Source of the DNA: Doryteuthis pealeii
Taxonomy: Eukaryota; Mollusca; Cephalopoda; Myopsida; Loliginidae
NCBI GenBank assembly: GCA_023376005.1
Contig: CM042141.1
Span: 91,193,107 to 91,257,106, forward strand
Reading direction: 5' to 3'
Length of the DNA: 64,000 bases
Below the pieces are notes generated by a model. That model did not search any database. It had not been told where the DNA came from and saw only the letters and a program-made list of their open reading frames with translations. Positions 22,855 through 35,374 of the stretch are shown here, piece after piece. Within the stretch, counting starts at the first letter, position 1. Each line of letters starts with the position of its first letter. The translations under genes were made by a program, and so were the position numbers.

Positions 22855-23060
22855 AAGTTTTCCTTCTAGACTGGTTGTTTAATGAAGGTCAAAGAGTCAA
22901 GTCTGCCTATTTACCCATATTAGGAAGGAGAATAGTTGGATGTATAACTTTCCCAAGGGTATTAACACTATGTGAAAGCAAGCAGTCTTGTCTAGTATTT
23001 GAATTTGTGTTGCCAAGTCCATTTCCTATGATGATAACCATCACACCAAGTGTCTCCAGG
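22855..23060 (-). mobile_element. tRNA-derived SINE (TGGTGTGATGGTTATC head)
   Basis: Minus strand head GGTGTGATGGTTATCATCAT, a degraded B box region aattcaaatactagaca, and the family tail. It ends beside a TA run at 23063-23090. Confidence 0.72.
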
Positions 23061-23094
<34 letters not shown>

Positions 23095-23405
23095 GGGTGC
23101 TATTTTTATAAATAGTGGTCAATATCGTGGATAGAACATCTATAACTAGACAGTTTGAATAATTTCATAGGCAAGAAACTGTCAGTAACCAAGAGCTGTT
23201 GACCTCATGTCCACACTACACTAATATATATATATTTAGTGCTCAAGGTGCTCATATTTTGGTGCACGTTGAACACCAAAACCATGGTAGAGAGAAAAAC
23301 TTTTTCTACAACTATAAATGCTCTATATTTTATGAAATACATTGAGCACTTTTTGGATTAACTACTAATGCTACTACAATGAAAACGTTGGAGTACTAGT
23401 TGAAG

Positions 23406-23442
<37 letters not shown>

Positions 23443-23447
23443 GCTCT

Positions 23448-23771
23448 GAGAGGTACGCGTCCTGCGTCCCGACGCACACAAATCTAAAAGGACACAGTAA
23501 AATTATATCCATGCATCCCAGTGTCTTTCTTTTTTCTTCCCTCACCATTTCAAGCTAACTGTAAATACATTTCAATATTTTCTTAGAAATGAATTACACA
23601 GGATAGGTTACAAGGTAGGAGTTAGATGGCTTTAGTTGTTTCCCCAGATCATAAATAAAACCCTACAATCTATTAAGAAACATTAGTTTGACCCATAAAT
23701 TTTTCCCGCGGACTCATTCAAGCAAATATGTGCGTCCCTGGATGCACTAAATCAAAAAGCTATCAGCATCA

Positions 23772-23780
<9 letters not shown>
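23448..23780 (+). repeat. Dispersed repeat, longest copy (about 330 bp)
   Basis: Runs from gaggtacgcgtcctgcgtcc to gcactaaatcaaaaagctat. It is related to 6140-6340 and, inverted, to 58296-58615. No target duplication could be placed because TA microsatellites flank both sides. Confidence 0.72.
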
Positions 23781-23826
<46 letters not shown>

Positions 23827-23885
23827 CAATAGAAGACAATTTGATGACCATTTTTTTTTCATTCTGAAATCCAATGTGTATTTAC

Positions 23886-23994
23886 CTGCTATAATTCTTC
23901 TTGACAGTTCCATAACCAGCTGCATGAATTCCTAAATTCTTTTCATGAGATTGTATTGATTGGTTATCAGGATGTGATTATTGTTTGTGACATT
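23886..23994 (-). pseudogene. Copy of the GYGTVKKNYS linker exon, frameshifted (haplotype A, first copy)
   Basis: This has the same splice sites as the 53872-53984 exon but is 109 nt instead of 113. Three bases are missing in the tttgtttcatgag stretch and one more in the gatggtgat stretch, so the frame shifts. The copy at 36160-36272 from the same haplotype block is intact. The lesions are therefore more likely base-calling errors than true decay. Confidence 0.8.
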
Positions 23995-24002
23995 CTGAAA
24001 AT

Positions 24003-24200
24003 AAAGAGTGTACAGTTTAGTTTCAATCTTATTTTCATTAGCCCCACCCCCTTCAGGGAGAGAGTGTACAGTTTAGTCTCAATCTTATTTTCATTAGCCC
24101 CCACCCCCTTCAGGAGAGAGTGTACAGTTAGTTTCAATCTTATTTTCATTAGCCCCACCCCCTTCAGGGAGAGAGTGTACAATTAGTTTCAATCTTGAAG
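24003..24200 (+). repeat. Minisatellite, about 56-bp unit, about 3.5 copies
   Basis: Unit: gagagtgtacagtttagt followed by ttcaatcttattttcattag and ccccacccccttcaggga. It starts about 10 bases upstream (in gene direction) of the SNX linker exon acceptor, so it lies in the intron between the two linker exons. Other copies: 31750-31935 (inverted), 36283-36480, 42348-42540 (inverted) and 53996-54295 (about 5 units). Confidence 0.93.
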
Positions 24201-24461
24201 GCACCCGACCAGTGGGAGACCATGTTAATTAATGTTAATGTCATGGAACAAAGAAAGATAACTTGGGTTATCTTTCTTTAAGAGAACTCTTCTCTTTTAT
24301 GAAACCACTTTCGCGTGCCCATGCGTTTTTTCGTGTAAAGAGCGTTCTTAGCAACCAACTTTGAACGTTGAGAAGTGAAGCGAACGGACGTGTGAAATAA
24401 ACAACCGTAATACATTTATTGGCGTTTGTGTTTATTACCGTTGGTTGTCAACTGTCCCCTT

Positions 24462-24770
24462 GTAGCGAGTTTAACAGACCATGCCTATGCTTTGAAGACA
24501 TCATGAAGACATGCCACCTCAACACTAACACATGGGAGGTTGGTGCAGAAAAACCGAGCGGCTTGGCACCTCAGACAAGGACTAAAAGGAGTGAAAAAGA
24601 GAGGAAAGAAGCCGCTACAGAAAAGAGAGCCAGAAGGAAGGAGAGACAACAGCAACTTCAGCAAGCATCACTGTTTGTTTGCAGTCACTGCACAAGTGAT
24701 TGCCATTCAAAAATTGGTCTGTTCAGCCACTCGCGCAGATGCAGTTTTAAAAAAACGGACACTACACCAT
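24462..24770 (+). pseudogene. Non-LTR retrotransposon ORF2 C-terminal fragment with zinc finger
   Basis: A frame gives LCFEDIMKTCHLNTNTWEVG, then WHLRQG-type and basic residues (KERKEAATEKRARRKERQ), then CSHCTSDCHSKIGLFSHSRRC. This is the C-terminal end of the reverse-transcriptase protein of LINEs common in molluscs, where a CxxC...H...C finger follows a basic region. The catalytic RT domain is absent, so it is a 5'-truncated remnant. A one-base difference from the other copies shifts the frame near GAEKPSG. Copies: 31230-31480 (-), 36745-37050 (+), 41800-42090 (-), 54540-54850 (+). Confidence 0.75.
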
Positions 24771-25381
24771 CATCTACTATCATTAGCCCCACACCCTTTG
24801 GGTAATTTACTTCATAGTACATTTGTAAAATAATGAGATGTGGAAATTTTAGAATTTGGGACGATATGTGAAAGTCTGACCTGTTGGTTTCTGATTGGTT
24901 GAGGAGTGTCAAGAGTGAAAGAGAGAGAGAGAAAAATTGGGGGGTTTTGCCCAAGTTTTTGGAGGAGGTGGATTTCAGAGTCTGGGCTGAGTGTTTGAAG
25001 AGGACAGACACAAGATGAGTGTCCTCCAAGGCATTTTTGCTTGGGTTTAAAATAAAATATATGAGCTCTGAGAAAAACAACATCTTATGTTAGTTATTAA
25101 GAACTGCCAACGGATGCAAGTAAATCCTAAATAATTTCCAGATTCAAAGAACAGAGAAAATGCCAGCCCAACAACAGATCCAGAACACCAGCAACTCCAT
25201 TCCAGAATAGCAGAGACCCTACTAGATCCAGATCCATAGATAAGTAAAACAGTATAAGATAAGTATTGAAACTAAATACTCCTTCAATTAGACACCAAGT
25301 CACATATCAAAAATTTAATGACTTTTGCAATCTACACACATTTAATTGATCTCGCAACATTAACCAAAAGAATATTTTTAC

Positions 25382-25612
25382 CTGTGCCGTTCCACAGCTT
25401 GATGCATCATCATCATCATATTCATCCCAGTCATCATCATCATCATCCCAATCATCAAAACTTGACTGTTTTGGAGGTGCTGAGGATTGGATGGGCTGGC
25501 TGATACTGGTTCGTTTGGTCTCAATAAAGTTATATCCATAATGTTCATCTTGAACCTGGGAAGGCGCTGGTGGTGGTGGAGGAGGGAAAGAAGGCTCTGG
25601 GAGGGAAACAAT
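25382..25612 (-). CDS. SNX9/SNX18/SNX33-like: Copy of the proline-rich/acidic SNX linker exon, intact (haplotype A)
   Basis: A 231-nt exon with the same open reading frame and splice sites as 55487-55717. It encodes PSFPPPPPAPSQ, HYGYNFIE and the DDWDDDDDDWDEYDDDD acidic run. It belongs to the 13.98-28.05 kb block, which is the alternative copy of 44.00-58.21 kb. If the two blocks are haplotypes, this is the allelic form of the same exon and not an extra exon. If the duplication were real, the gene would carry repeated linker exons, all phase 0 to 0 and so tolerable in frame. Confidence 0.8.
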
Positions 25613-25911
25613 CTACAAAACAAAACAAATAGATTAAAAAACAACAGCAAAACCAAGAGAAAAAAACCCAAAAAGAACAGATACATATACATGACATTAT
25701 AATCCAGCTTTATATTGCAGCTAAGTTGCAACCAGGTATTATCCTCTCATCTTATTTTAATTAAAAAAGGCTTTTTTATTCACAAAAGAAATTCCACTGG
25801 ACTATAAACGACACTTTTCAAATAGATACAATCCATATTCTAACAATCCAAAGGCAACAAAATTAATCACTATTTCTTTGGTTCTTCTTTCATCTAACCA
25901 TTTCTTCCAGA

Positions 25912-26068
25912 AGAGGGACACGGGTCGGTCAAGCCGGGAGAGGGACAAGGGTCGGTCAAGCCGGGAGAGGGGCACGGGTCGGTCAAGCCGAGAGGGACAC
26001 GGGTCGGTCAAGCCGGGAGAGGGACACGGGTCGGTCAAGCCGGGAGAGGGACACGGGTCGGTCAAGTC
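25912..26068 (+). repeat. Minisatellite, about 27-bp unit GGGAGAGGGACACGGGTCGGTCAAGCC
   Basis: Six units, GC-rich in an AT-rich setting, in the SNX intron between the SH3 and acidic exons. The Arg/Ser/Gly frames across it are by-products. Other copies: 29893-30050 (inverted), 38182-38343, 40478-40632 (inverted) and 55998-56236 (about nine units with GGCGAGGGGCACGGG variants). Confidence 0.93.
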
Positions 26069-26869
26069 ATTGATCAGCCATTTTATTTTCTCAAACAATT
26101 GTTATCCCACTGTCAATCTGCTAAACCAGTGGCAGGTGATTTTGAATTCAAATGTCATTCCCATAAGACTGGTTTTATTAAAGCTAGAGAACCCAATGTG
26201 CTTTACTTTAAGGGAAGAAGAAATGGTGTTGAGTTTCCAGTTCTGAAGTGTATGGAGAACCCCTTCATTACCATTACTCTCAGGTCAAATCTTTAGTGGT
26301 AGTACCTGTAGGGTCACTTTTCCATGGGTAAAATAGATCAGTTTAAAAATTATTAGTATTGGATAGAAATGCCTTAAACCATACAACTGTGCTAACAAAT
26401 GATTATTACTAAATAGTAATAGTTACTTGAAACCATGTAAATGTGTATAAATTATTAGTCTTAATAGGAATACTTCATATAACTGTGTACCAATATGATT
26501 ATAGATAAAAAATGTGTATTGAAATATTGGAAATATAAAATCATATAGTAATATGATTACAATAAAAAATTTAAAAATGAATCATTTTGGTATTAAATAA
26601 CCCATAATGTTGATATGCCATTAACCAAACCAAACAATCTACTGGAGTAAAATGTTCTGTTTGGTGAGTTCAAAGGGATCTTTAAATTTCAATTTAAACT
26701 TTTGACTCATCCTGGTCATTTAGAAAAGCAGAAAAATAGAAGAATCAATCCCCCCCCCCCCCGTTAGAGTTTCCTGGTGGGATTTTTAAATGGTTCTAAG
26801 TTTTTCTTCTTCTAGGCGAAAAACAACCAATCTACTTAATATCTAGCTTTAACATCCTATTAAATGGCC

Positions 26870-27432
26870 AAAGCTGGTTGGTTATTTTGTTTAATGGCAT
26901 ATCAACGCCTTGTGAGCTATCTAATGCCAATTTTTTTTTTAAATATATGATTTGTAAACAATAGTTTGTTGGTAAATATTTCTATTTAGTTTTGTAAATT
27001 GGTAGGAATAATTTTTTCAATAACTTCAGGTGCATTAGAAGAAATAACTTTACGTGCATTAAATAAAACTGGTAGATGACCCTCAGCCACTGCCTTTTAG
27101 TACCTATATGATAAAAGGGTTGGGTGTTTTCCATAAGAGCAATTTGAAGACTACAATCGGGACAATCAGATAGGTGCTAGGGCTTGACATGATTAGGATG
27201 GGGCCCCTCCGATTGCACATCAAGCCCAAGTAAGGGCCTAAGTGGTGGGTTACGTGTCACAGGAACACTTAGTACCAGTCTCATAGACCGCTCAGCCACT
27301 ACAATCCTGTCCTCAGGCATTACAGGTCTCCACTCACAGCCAACAGATAGCACCATTGGGGAGGGGGGGGGTCTTACTACTCTGCAGAGGCGCAGTTGGT
27401 GTGTTCTACCACCTCAGCCAACAGGGCAGACT
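26870..27432 (-). mobile_element. Composite tRNA-derived SINE with conserved 3' domain
   Basis: Minus strand head: GCCCTGTTGGCTGAGGTGGT followed by AGAACACACCAACTGCG. The 3' end is near atggcatatcaacgccttgt on the plus strand. The B copy is 57035-57590; an inverted copy is 28540-29095. Confidence 0.75.
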
Positions 27433-27559
27433 TATTTTCTTTTAGTAAAAATATAATTATTTTATTAATGCAAGTTAGATTTAAAAATATTCTTGTGATT
27501 ATTTTCATTTGTAATCCAAAATGGACTAATTTTTATTGTACATCCAATAACAAAGTAAA

Positions 27560-27622
27560 GACATCCCATCATGGTATAATGGTTAGCAAGCTAGTCTCAC
27601 AGATCCATTACTACTGAATGTC
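27560..27622 (+). mobile_element. SINE head fragment
   Basis: atcccatcatggtataatgg then ttagcaagctagtctcacag, the head of the 14395 family without its tail. Confidence 0.65.
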
Positions 27623-30340
27623 CCCTAAGCAAGAGGTAGTGGTATGATAAACATAAAAGCCACACTGACCTGTCAAAAAAGCTCCACCCCCAAACCCTAT
27701 CAACTATCAATTATTCAGCAGAAGGAAGCCACAATGAGTAACTATAGCAATAATAATAAAACATTGGTTAATTTGGTGGCAATATAAACCCAATCATTAA
27801 TGGATCGGTAAATAAGATAATGTGTTTCGTTACAGGAAGAGTAAAGAGATTTTTCTACTTTTTATTTCAGATAATAATTTGGTACTACTGGAAAGAGTCA
27901 GTGGATATAACAGGGTTTTCTTTAAAATATAGGAAAGATTCCGCACTAAAGGATATTTTTAACATGGATTAAAAATGCAGAGAACTAACTTTTCTATGGA
28001 TATTGTTGTGAATTGGTGATGAAAGGATGCCTGTTAAACATTTTTTTATGAAAACCCTGTATATCCACTACTCTTCCAGTAGTACCAAATTATTATCTGA
28101 AATAAAAAAGTAGAAAATCTCTTTACTCTTCCTGTAACGAACACATTATCTATTATACCGATCCATTAATGATTGGGTTTATAGGCCACCAAATTAACCA
28201 ATGTTTTTATTATTATTGGCTATAGTTACTATTGTTTGGCTTCCTTCTGCTGAATAATTTGGATAGTTGATAGGGTTTTGGGGTGGGAGGCTTTTTTGAA
28301 CAGGTAGTGTGGCTTTTTGTTTATCATACACTACCTCTTGCTTAGGGGGACATTCAGTAGTAATGGATCTGTGAGACTAGCTTGCTAACCATTATACCAT
28401 GATGGGATTGTCTTACTTTGTTATTGGATGACAATAAAAATTAAGTCCATTTTTGGATTACAAAGAAAATAATCAGCAGAATATTTTTAAATCTAACTTG
28501 CATTAAAAAATATTATATTTTAACTAAAAAAGAAAATAAGTCTGCCCTGTTGGCTGAGGTGGTAAGAACACACCAACTGCGCCTCTGCAGAGTAGTAAGA
28601 CCCCCCTCCCAATGGTGCTATCTGTTGCTGTGAGTGGGACTGTAATGCCTGAGGACAGGATTGTAGTGGCGAGCGGTCTTGAGACTGGTACTAAGTGTTC
28701 TGTGACACGTAATCCCCACCACTTAGGCCTTACTTGGGCTGATGTGCAATCGAGGGCCCCATCCTAATCAATGTCAAGCCCTAAGCACCTATCTGATTGT
28801 CCGATTGTAGTCTCAAATTGCTTCTTATGGAAAACACCCAACCCTTTTTTATCATATAGTACTAAAAGGCAGTGGCTGAGGGTCATCTACCAGTTTATTT
28901 AATGCACGTAAAGTTATTTCTCTAAGCACCTGAAGTATTAAAAAAATTATTCCTACCAATTTAACAAAACTAAATAGAAATTTTACCAACAAAACTATTG
29001 TTTACAAATCATTATTTAAAAAAAAAAATTGGCATTAGATAGCTCACAAGGGTTTGATATGCCTTAACAAAATACCAACCAGCTTTGGCCATTAAATAGG
29101 ATGTTAACTAGATTTAAAGTAGATTGGTTGTGTTTCGCCTAGAAGAAGAAAACTTAGACCATTTAAAAATCCCACAGGAAATCTAACGGGGGGGGGGGGG
29201 ATTGATTCTTCTATTTTTTCTGCTTTTTCTAAAATGAACCAGGATGAGTCAAAAGTTTAAATTGAAATTTTAAAGATCTTTGAACTCACCAACAGAACAT
29301 TTACCTCCAGTAGATTGTTTGGCTTTGGTTAATGGCATTCAACATTATGGGTTATTTAATACCAAAAGATTCATTTTATTTTTTATTGTAATCATATTAC
29401 ATTGATTTTTATATTTCCAATATTTAAATACCACTTTTTTTATCTATAATCAATATTGGTACCAACAGTTATAAATGAAGTATTCCTATTAAGACTAATA
29501 ATTTATACACATTTACATGGTTTCAAGTACTATTATATTAGTAATAATCATTTGTTAGCACAGTGTATGTTTAAGGGCATTTCTATCCAATACTAATAAT
29601 TTTTAAACTGATCTATTTTACCCATGGAAAAGTGACCCAACAGTAGCTACCACTAAAGATTTGACCTGAGAGTAATGGTAATGAAGGGGTTCTCCATACC
29701 TTCAGACTGGAAAAACTCAACACCAAAAATTTCTTCTTCCCTTAAAAGTAAAGCCACATTGGGTTCTCTAGCTTTAATTAATAAACCAGTCTATGGGAAT
29801 GACATTTGAATTCAAAATCACCTGCCACTGGTTTAGCAGATTGACAGTGGATTAACATTTGTTTGAGAAAATAAAATGGCTGATCAATGACTTGAACGAC
29901 CCGTGTCCCTCTCCGGCTTGGACCGACCCCGTGTCCCTCTCCGGCTGACCGACCCGTGTCCCTCTCGGCTTGCCGACCCGTGCCCCTCTCCGGCTTGACG
30001 CGACCCTTGTCCCTCTGCCGGCTTGACGCGACCCGTGTCCCTCTCTTGGAGAAATGTTAGATGAAAGAAGAACGCAAAGAATAGTGATTAATTTTGTTGC
30101 CTTTGGATTGTTAGAATATGGATTGTATCTATTTGAAAGTGTCCGTTTATAGTCCAGTGGAATTTCTTTTGTGAATAAAGCCTTTTTTTATTAAAATAAG
30201 ATGAGAGGATTAAATACCTGGTTGCAACTTAGCTGGCAAATATAAAAGCTGGATTAATATGTTCATGTATATGTATCTGTTCTTTTGGGTTTTTTCTCTT
30301 GGTTTTGCTGTTGTTTTAATCTATTTGTTTTGTTTTGTAG

Positions 30341-30573
30341 ATTGTTTTCCCTCCCAGGAGCCTCTTTCCTCCTCCACCACCACCAGCGCCTTCCAGGTTC
30401 AAGATGAACATTATGGATATAACTTTATTGAGACAAAGAAACCAGTTATCAGCGCAGCCCATCCAATCCTCAAGCACCTCCCAAACAGCAAGTTTTTGAT
30501 GAACTTGGGATGATGTGATGATGACTGGGACTGAATATGATGAGATGATGCATCAAGCTGTGGAACGGCACAG
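30341..30573 (+). pseudogene. Inverted, frameshifted copy of the acidic SNX linker exon
   Basis: The plus strand carries the same exon, flanked by the ttgttttgtag acceptor and a gtgaaa in place of gtaaaa at the donor. It has many one-base insertions and deletions (for example in the PPKQSS and DDWDD parts), so no continuous frame survives. It lies in the noisy inverted segment 28050-34156. Confidence 0.8.
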
Positions 30574-31942
30574 GTGAAAAATAATTCTTTGGTTAATGTT
30601 GGCGAGATCAATTAAATGTGTGTAGATTGCAAAAAGTCATTAATTTTGGATAATGTGATTGGTGCTAATTGAAGAGTATTTAAGTTTCATACTTATCTAT
30701 AACTGTTTACTTATCTATGGATATGGATCTAGTAGGGTTCTGCTATTCTGGAATGGAGTTTGCTGGTGTCTGGATCTGTTGTTGGGCTGGCATTTTCTCT
30801 TTCTTTGAATCTGGAAATTATTTAGGATTTACTTGCATCCGTTGGCAGTTCTTAAATAACTAACATAAGAATGTTGTTTTTCTCAGAGCTCATATATTTA
30901 TTTTAAACCCAAGCAAAATGGCCCTTGAGGACACTCATCTTGTGTCTGTCCCTCTCAAACACTCAGCCCAACTCTGAAATCCACCTCCTCCAAAAACTTG
31001 GCAAAACCCCCCAATTTTTCTCTCTCTCTCTTTCACTCTTGACACTCCTCAACCAATCAAAACAACAGGTCAGACTTTCAACATATCGTCCGCAAATTCT
31101 AAAATTTCCACATCTCATTATTTTACAAAATGTACTATGAAGTAAATTACCCAAAGGGTGTGGGCTAATGATAGTAGATGATGGTGTAGTGTCCCGTTTT
31201 TTTAAACGATCTGCCGAGTGGGCTGAACAGACCAATTTTTGAATGGCAATCACTTGTGCAGTGGACTGCAAACAACAGTGAATGCTTGCTGAGTTGCTGG
31301 TTGTCTCTCCTTCCTTCTGGCTCCTTTCCTGTAGGCGCTTTTTCCTCTCTTTTTCACTCCTTTAGTCTTGTCTGAGGTGCCAACCGCTCGGTTTTCTGCA
31401 CCAACCCTGTGTTAGTGTTGAGGTGGCATGTTCTTCATGATGTTCTTCGAAAGCATAGTGCATGGTCTGTTAAACTCGCTACAAGGGGACAGTTGACAAC
31501 CAACGGTAATAAACACAAACGCCATAAATGTATTACGGTTGTTTATTCACACGTCCGTTCGCCTCACTTCTCAACGTTCAAAGTTGGTTGCTAAGAACGC
31601 TCTTTACACGAAAAACGCATGGGCACGCGAAAGTGGTTTCATAAAAGAGAAGAGTTCTCTTAAAGAAGATAACCCAAGTTATCTTCTTTGTTCCATGACA
31701 TAACATTATTAACATGGTCTCCCTACTGGTCGGGTGCCTTCAAGATTGAAACTAATTGTACACTCTCTCGCCTGAAGGGGGTGGGGCTAATGAAATAAGA
31801 TGAAACTAACTGTACACTCTCTCCCTGAAGGGGGTGGGGGCTAATGAAAATAAGATTGAGACTAAACTGTACACTCTCTCGCCTGAAAGGGGTGGGGCTA
31901 ATGAAATAAGATTGAAACTAAACTGTACACTCTTATTTTCAG

Positions 31943-32052
31943 AATGTCAAAACAATAATCACCATCCTGATAACCAATCAATACAATCTCATGAAACAAA
32001 GAATTTAGGAATTCATGCAGCTGGTTATGGAACTGTCAAGAAGAATTAGCAG
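31943..32052 (+). pseudogene. Inverted, frameshifted copy of the GYGTVKKNYS linker exon
   Basis: A plus-strand copy of the 113-nt exon shortened to 110 nt. One C is lost near the start and two bases are lost from aattatagcag at the donor end. The acceptor ttttcag is kept. It is part of the inverted segment 28050-34156. Confidence 0.8.
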
Positions 32053-32125
32053 GTAATACACATTGGATTTCAGAATGAAAAAAATGGTCATCAAATTGTC
32101 TTCTATTGAAATATATATATATATA

Positions 32126-32165
<40 letters not shown>

Positions 32166-32489
32166 GGCTGAAGCTTTTGATTTAGTGCATCCAGGGGACG
32201 CACATATTTGCTTTGAATGAGTCCGCGGGAAAAATTTTATGGGTCAAACTAATGTTTCTTAATAGATTGTAGGGTTTTTATTTATGAATCTGGGGAAACA
32301 ACTAAAGCCATCTAACTCCACCTTGTAACCTATCCTGTGTAATTCATTTCTAAAAAATATTGAAATGTATTTACAGTTAGCTTGAAATGGTGAGGGAAGA
32401 AAAAGAAAGACACTGGGATGCATGGATATAATTTTACTGTGTCTTTTAGATTTGTGTGCGTCGGGACGCAGGACGCGTACCTCTAGAGC

Positions 32490-32522
<33 letters not shown>

Positions 32523-35338
32523 CTTCAAACTAGTACTCAACGTTTTCATTGTAGTAGCATTAGTAGTTAATCCAAAAAGTGCTCAATGTAATTTCATAAA
32601 ATATAGAGCATTTATAGTTGTAAAAAAGTTTTTCTCTCTACCATGGTTTTGGTGTTCCACGTGCACCAAAATATGAGCACCTTGAGCACTAAAATATATA
32701 TATTAGTGTAGTGTGGACATGAGGTCAACAGCTCTTGGTTACTGACAGTTTCTTGCCTTGAAATTATTCAAACTGTCTAGTTATAGATGTTCTATCCACG
32801 TATTGACCACTATTTATAAAAATAGCACCCATATTATATATATATAATATATATATTATGTCTGGAGACACTTGGTGTGATGGTTATCATCATAGGAATG
32901 GACTTGGCAACACAAATTCAAATACTAGACAAGACTGCTTGCTTTTCACATAGTGTTAATACCCTGGGAAAGTTATACATCCAACTATTCTCCTTCCTAA
33001 TATGGGTAAATAGGCAGACTTGACTCTTTGACCTTCATTAAACAACCAGTCTAGAAGAAAACTTATCCTTCTCATGCAGAGGTTTGGTGTGTGTCTATGT
33101 AACACACACACACACATACATTGGGTCTTTCAAACATTTGAAGCCTCACCAAGAAAGAAGAACCACTTTTATGAAACTCATCAAGGTTGTGCCAACAGCC
33201 TGGATCTCCATGATTCTTCTTTGCTACTCTTCCCTTTCAGCCATTGCTCTGGAAGGTCCCTCTGCACTAACATCTAGTATCTGCATAGAGCTGATTGATC
33301 TTGCTGGCTGACTCACACTAGTGTGCCCATGTGCAGGTGCCCACAGGAAAGCATCATTTATGAGCTTGTCCCTCCTTCTCTAGCTGGTGAGTCCATACAA
33401 AAGTGAGATATGTGGCAACAAATCTCAAAATGGGGAAACGAAGCCTAAGTGGTCATAAATACTTGTTGAGTCTTAGAACTTATGAACAATCCTCATATTT
33501 AAGCAATTCAGCATTAGACTGAATCTAATGGTGAAGTTTCAATTTTGGAACTCTGGTATTGTGGGGTACATCTTCATTACCATTACTCCCAGGTTCACTC
33601 TGACGTGGAGTGGTAGTACCTGTTAGTCTCATTTATACAAAAAATTGAGTGCCCATCAAGAATGGATAAACAAAATGCCTTTGACACAAAATAATCCAAC
33701 AAGAGTTTGACATGTCATAAAATTCAACCATCTGCAAGCAATTCAGTAGCTTCTTGATGCTTTTTGGATGAATTTAGTTGTAGATTTGGTCCTTCACCAA
33801 CAAATGGAATTGGGGCATGCTTGTGTAATGTTATTGTCAGGGGAAATGGAAATCAGCATCCAAGTTCAAATCTATTTGCATTTCACTCTTGCGCAAATAC
33901 TCTTAAGAAAGGCATGAATCCATCTGTTCTCTCTCCAGGATATGTAAATATAGGGCAGACTGTTTTGTTTTTAACTGGTAAGGAAAAAAAAACCTGTAGA
34001 TTTTTGCAAGGCAGACTGGTTCTTTAGGTAACCAGTTTAGAAGAAAACTTTGAATTAAAACCAGCTGTACTCTACCTAAAATTGATTGTGTCACATCCTG
34101 TTTATAGCTGAGGGGTTGGGTAAATATAAACAATTAAACTTCTGAACAAAGCAAAACTGGTTACCTAAAAACCCAGTCTGCCTTGCAAAATCTACAGGTT
34201 TTTTTCCTTACCAGTTAAAACAAAACAACAGTCTGCCCTATTATTTACCCAATAGCTGGAGAGAGAACAGATGGATTCATGCCTTTCTTAAGAGTATTTG
34301 CGCAAGAGTGAAATGCAAATAGATTTGAACTTGGGATGCTGATTCCATTTCCCTGACAATAACCATTACACAAGCATGCCCCCAATCCATTTGTTGGTGA
34401 AGGACCAAAATCTACAACTAAATTCATCCAAAAAAGCATCAAGAAGCTACTGAATTGCTTGCAGATGGTTGAATTTTATGACATGTCAACTCTGTTGGTT
34501 ATTTTGTGTCAAAGGCATTTTGTTTATCCAGTTCTTGATGGGCAAACCAATTTTTTTGTATAAATGAACTAACAGGTACTACCACTCCACGTCAGAGTGA
34601 ACCTGGAGTAATTGGTAATGAAGATGTACCCACAATACCCAGAGTTCCAAAATTGAAACTCACATTAGATTCAGTCTAATGCTGAATTGCCTTTTAAATA
34701 TGAGGATTGTTCAATAAGTTCTAAGACTCAACAAGATATTTTATGGACACTTAGGCTTCTGTTCCCCATTTTGAGATTTGTTGCAATATTCACTTTTGTA
34801 TGGGACTCACCAGCTAGAGAAGGAGGGACAAGCTCATAAATGATGCTTTCCTGTGGGCACCTGCACATGGGCACACTAGTGTGAGTCAGCCAGCAAGATC
34901 AATCAGCTCTATGCAGATACTAGATGTAGTGCAGAGGACCTTCCAGGAGCAATGGCTGAAAGGGAAGAGTAGCAAAGAAGAATCATGGAGATCCAGGCTG
35001 TTGGCACAACCTGATGAGTTTCATAAAAAGTGGTTCTTCTTTCTTGGTGAGGCTTCAAATGTTTTGAAAGACCCAAATGTATGTGTGTGTGTGTGTTACA
35101 TAGACACACACCAAACCCTCTGCATGAGAAGGATAAGTTTTCCTTCTAGACTGGTTGTTTAATGAAGGTCAAAGAGTCAAGTCTGCCTATTTACCCATAT
35201 TAGGAAGGAGAATAGTTGGATGTATAACTTTCCCAAGGGTATTAACACTATGTGAAAAGCAAGCAGTCTTGTCTAGTATTTGAATTTGTGTTGCCAAGTC
35301 CATTTCCTATGATGATAACCATCACACCAAGTGTCTCC

Positions 35339-35374
<36 letters not shown>

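Larger units (their letters stand above)
28050..34156 (-). repeat. Inverted copy of 21749-27920, rich in small insertions and deletions
   Basis: Joined to the first block through gaaaac (28050-28055), which matches 27920-27915 in reverse, with a 129-base unpaired loop (27921-28049). It carries every element of the block in reverse order. Homopolymers and exons show many single-base changes not shared with other copies, as expected from uncorrected long-read sequence. Confidence 0.9.

Noticed and set aside
23240..23300. Third hammerhead type (accatggtagagag resembles the 11.8 kb motif)
   Set aside because: There is a ttttggtg/caccaaaa hairpin but no CTGANGA core beside it.
24003..24200. CRISPR-like array
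   Set aside because: The repeats are directly abutting with no unique spacers, and the DNA is eukaryotic; it is a minisatellite.
25878..26246. Arg/Ser/Gly-rich open frame (repeated GRSSRERG) and its counterparts at 37992-38570, 40377-40664 and 55972-56292
   Set aside because: Produced by the 27-bp minisatellite, whose length is a multiple of three; the flanks are intron sequence.
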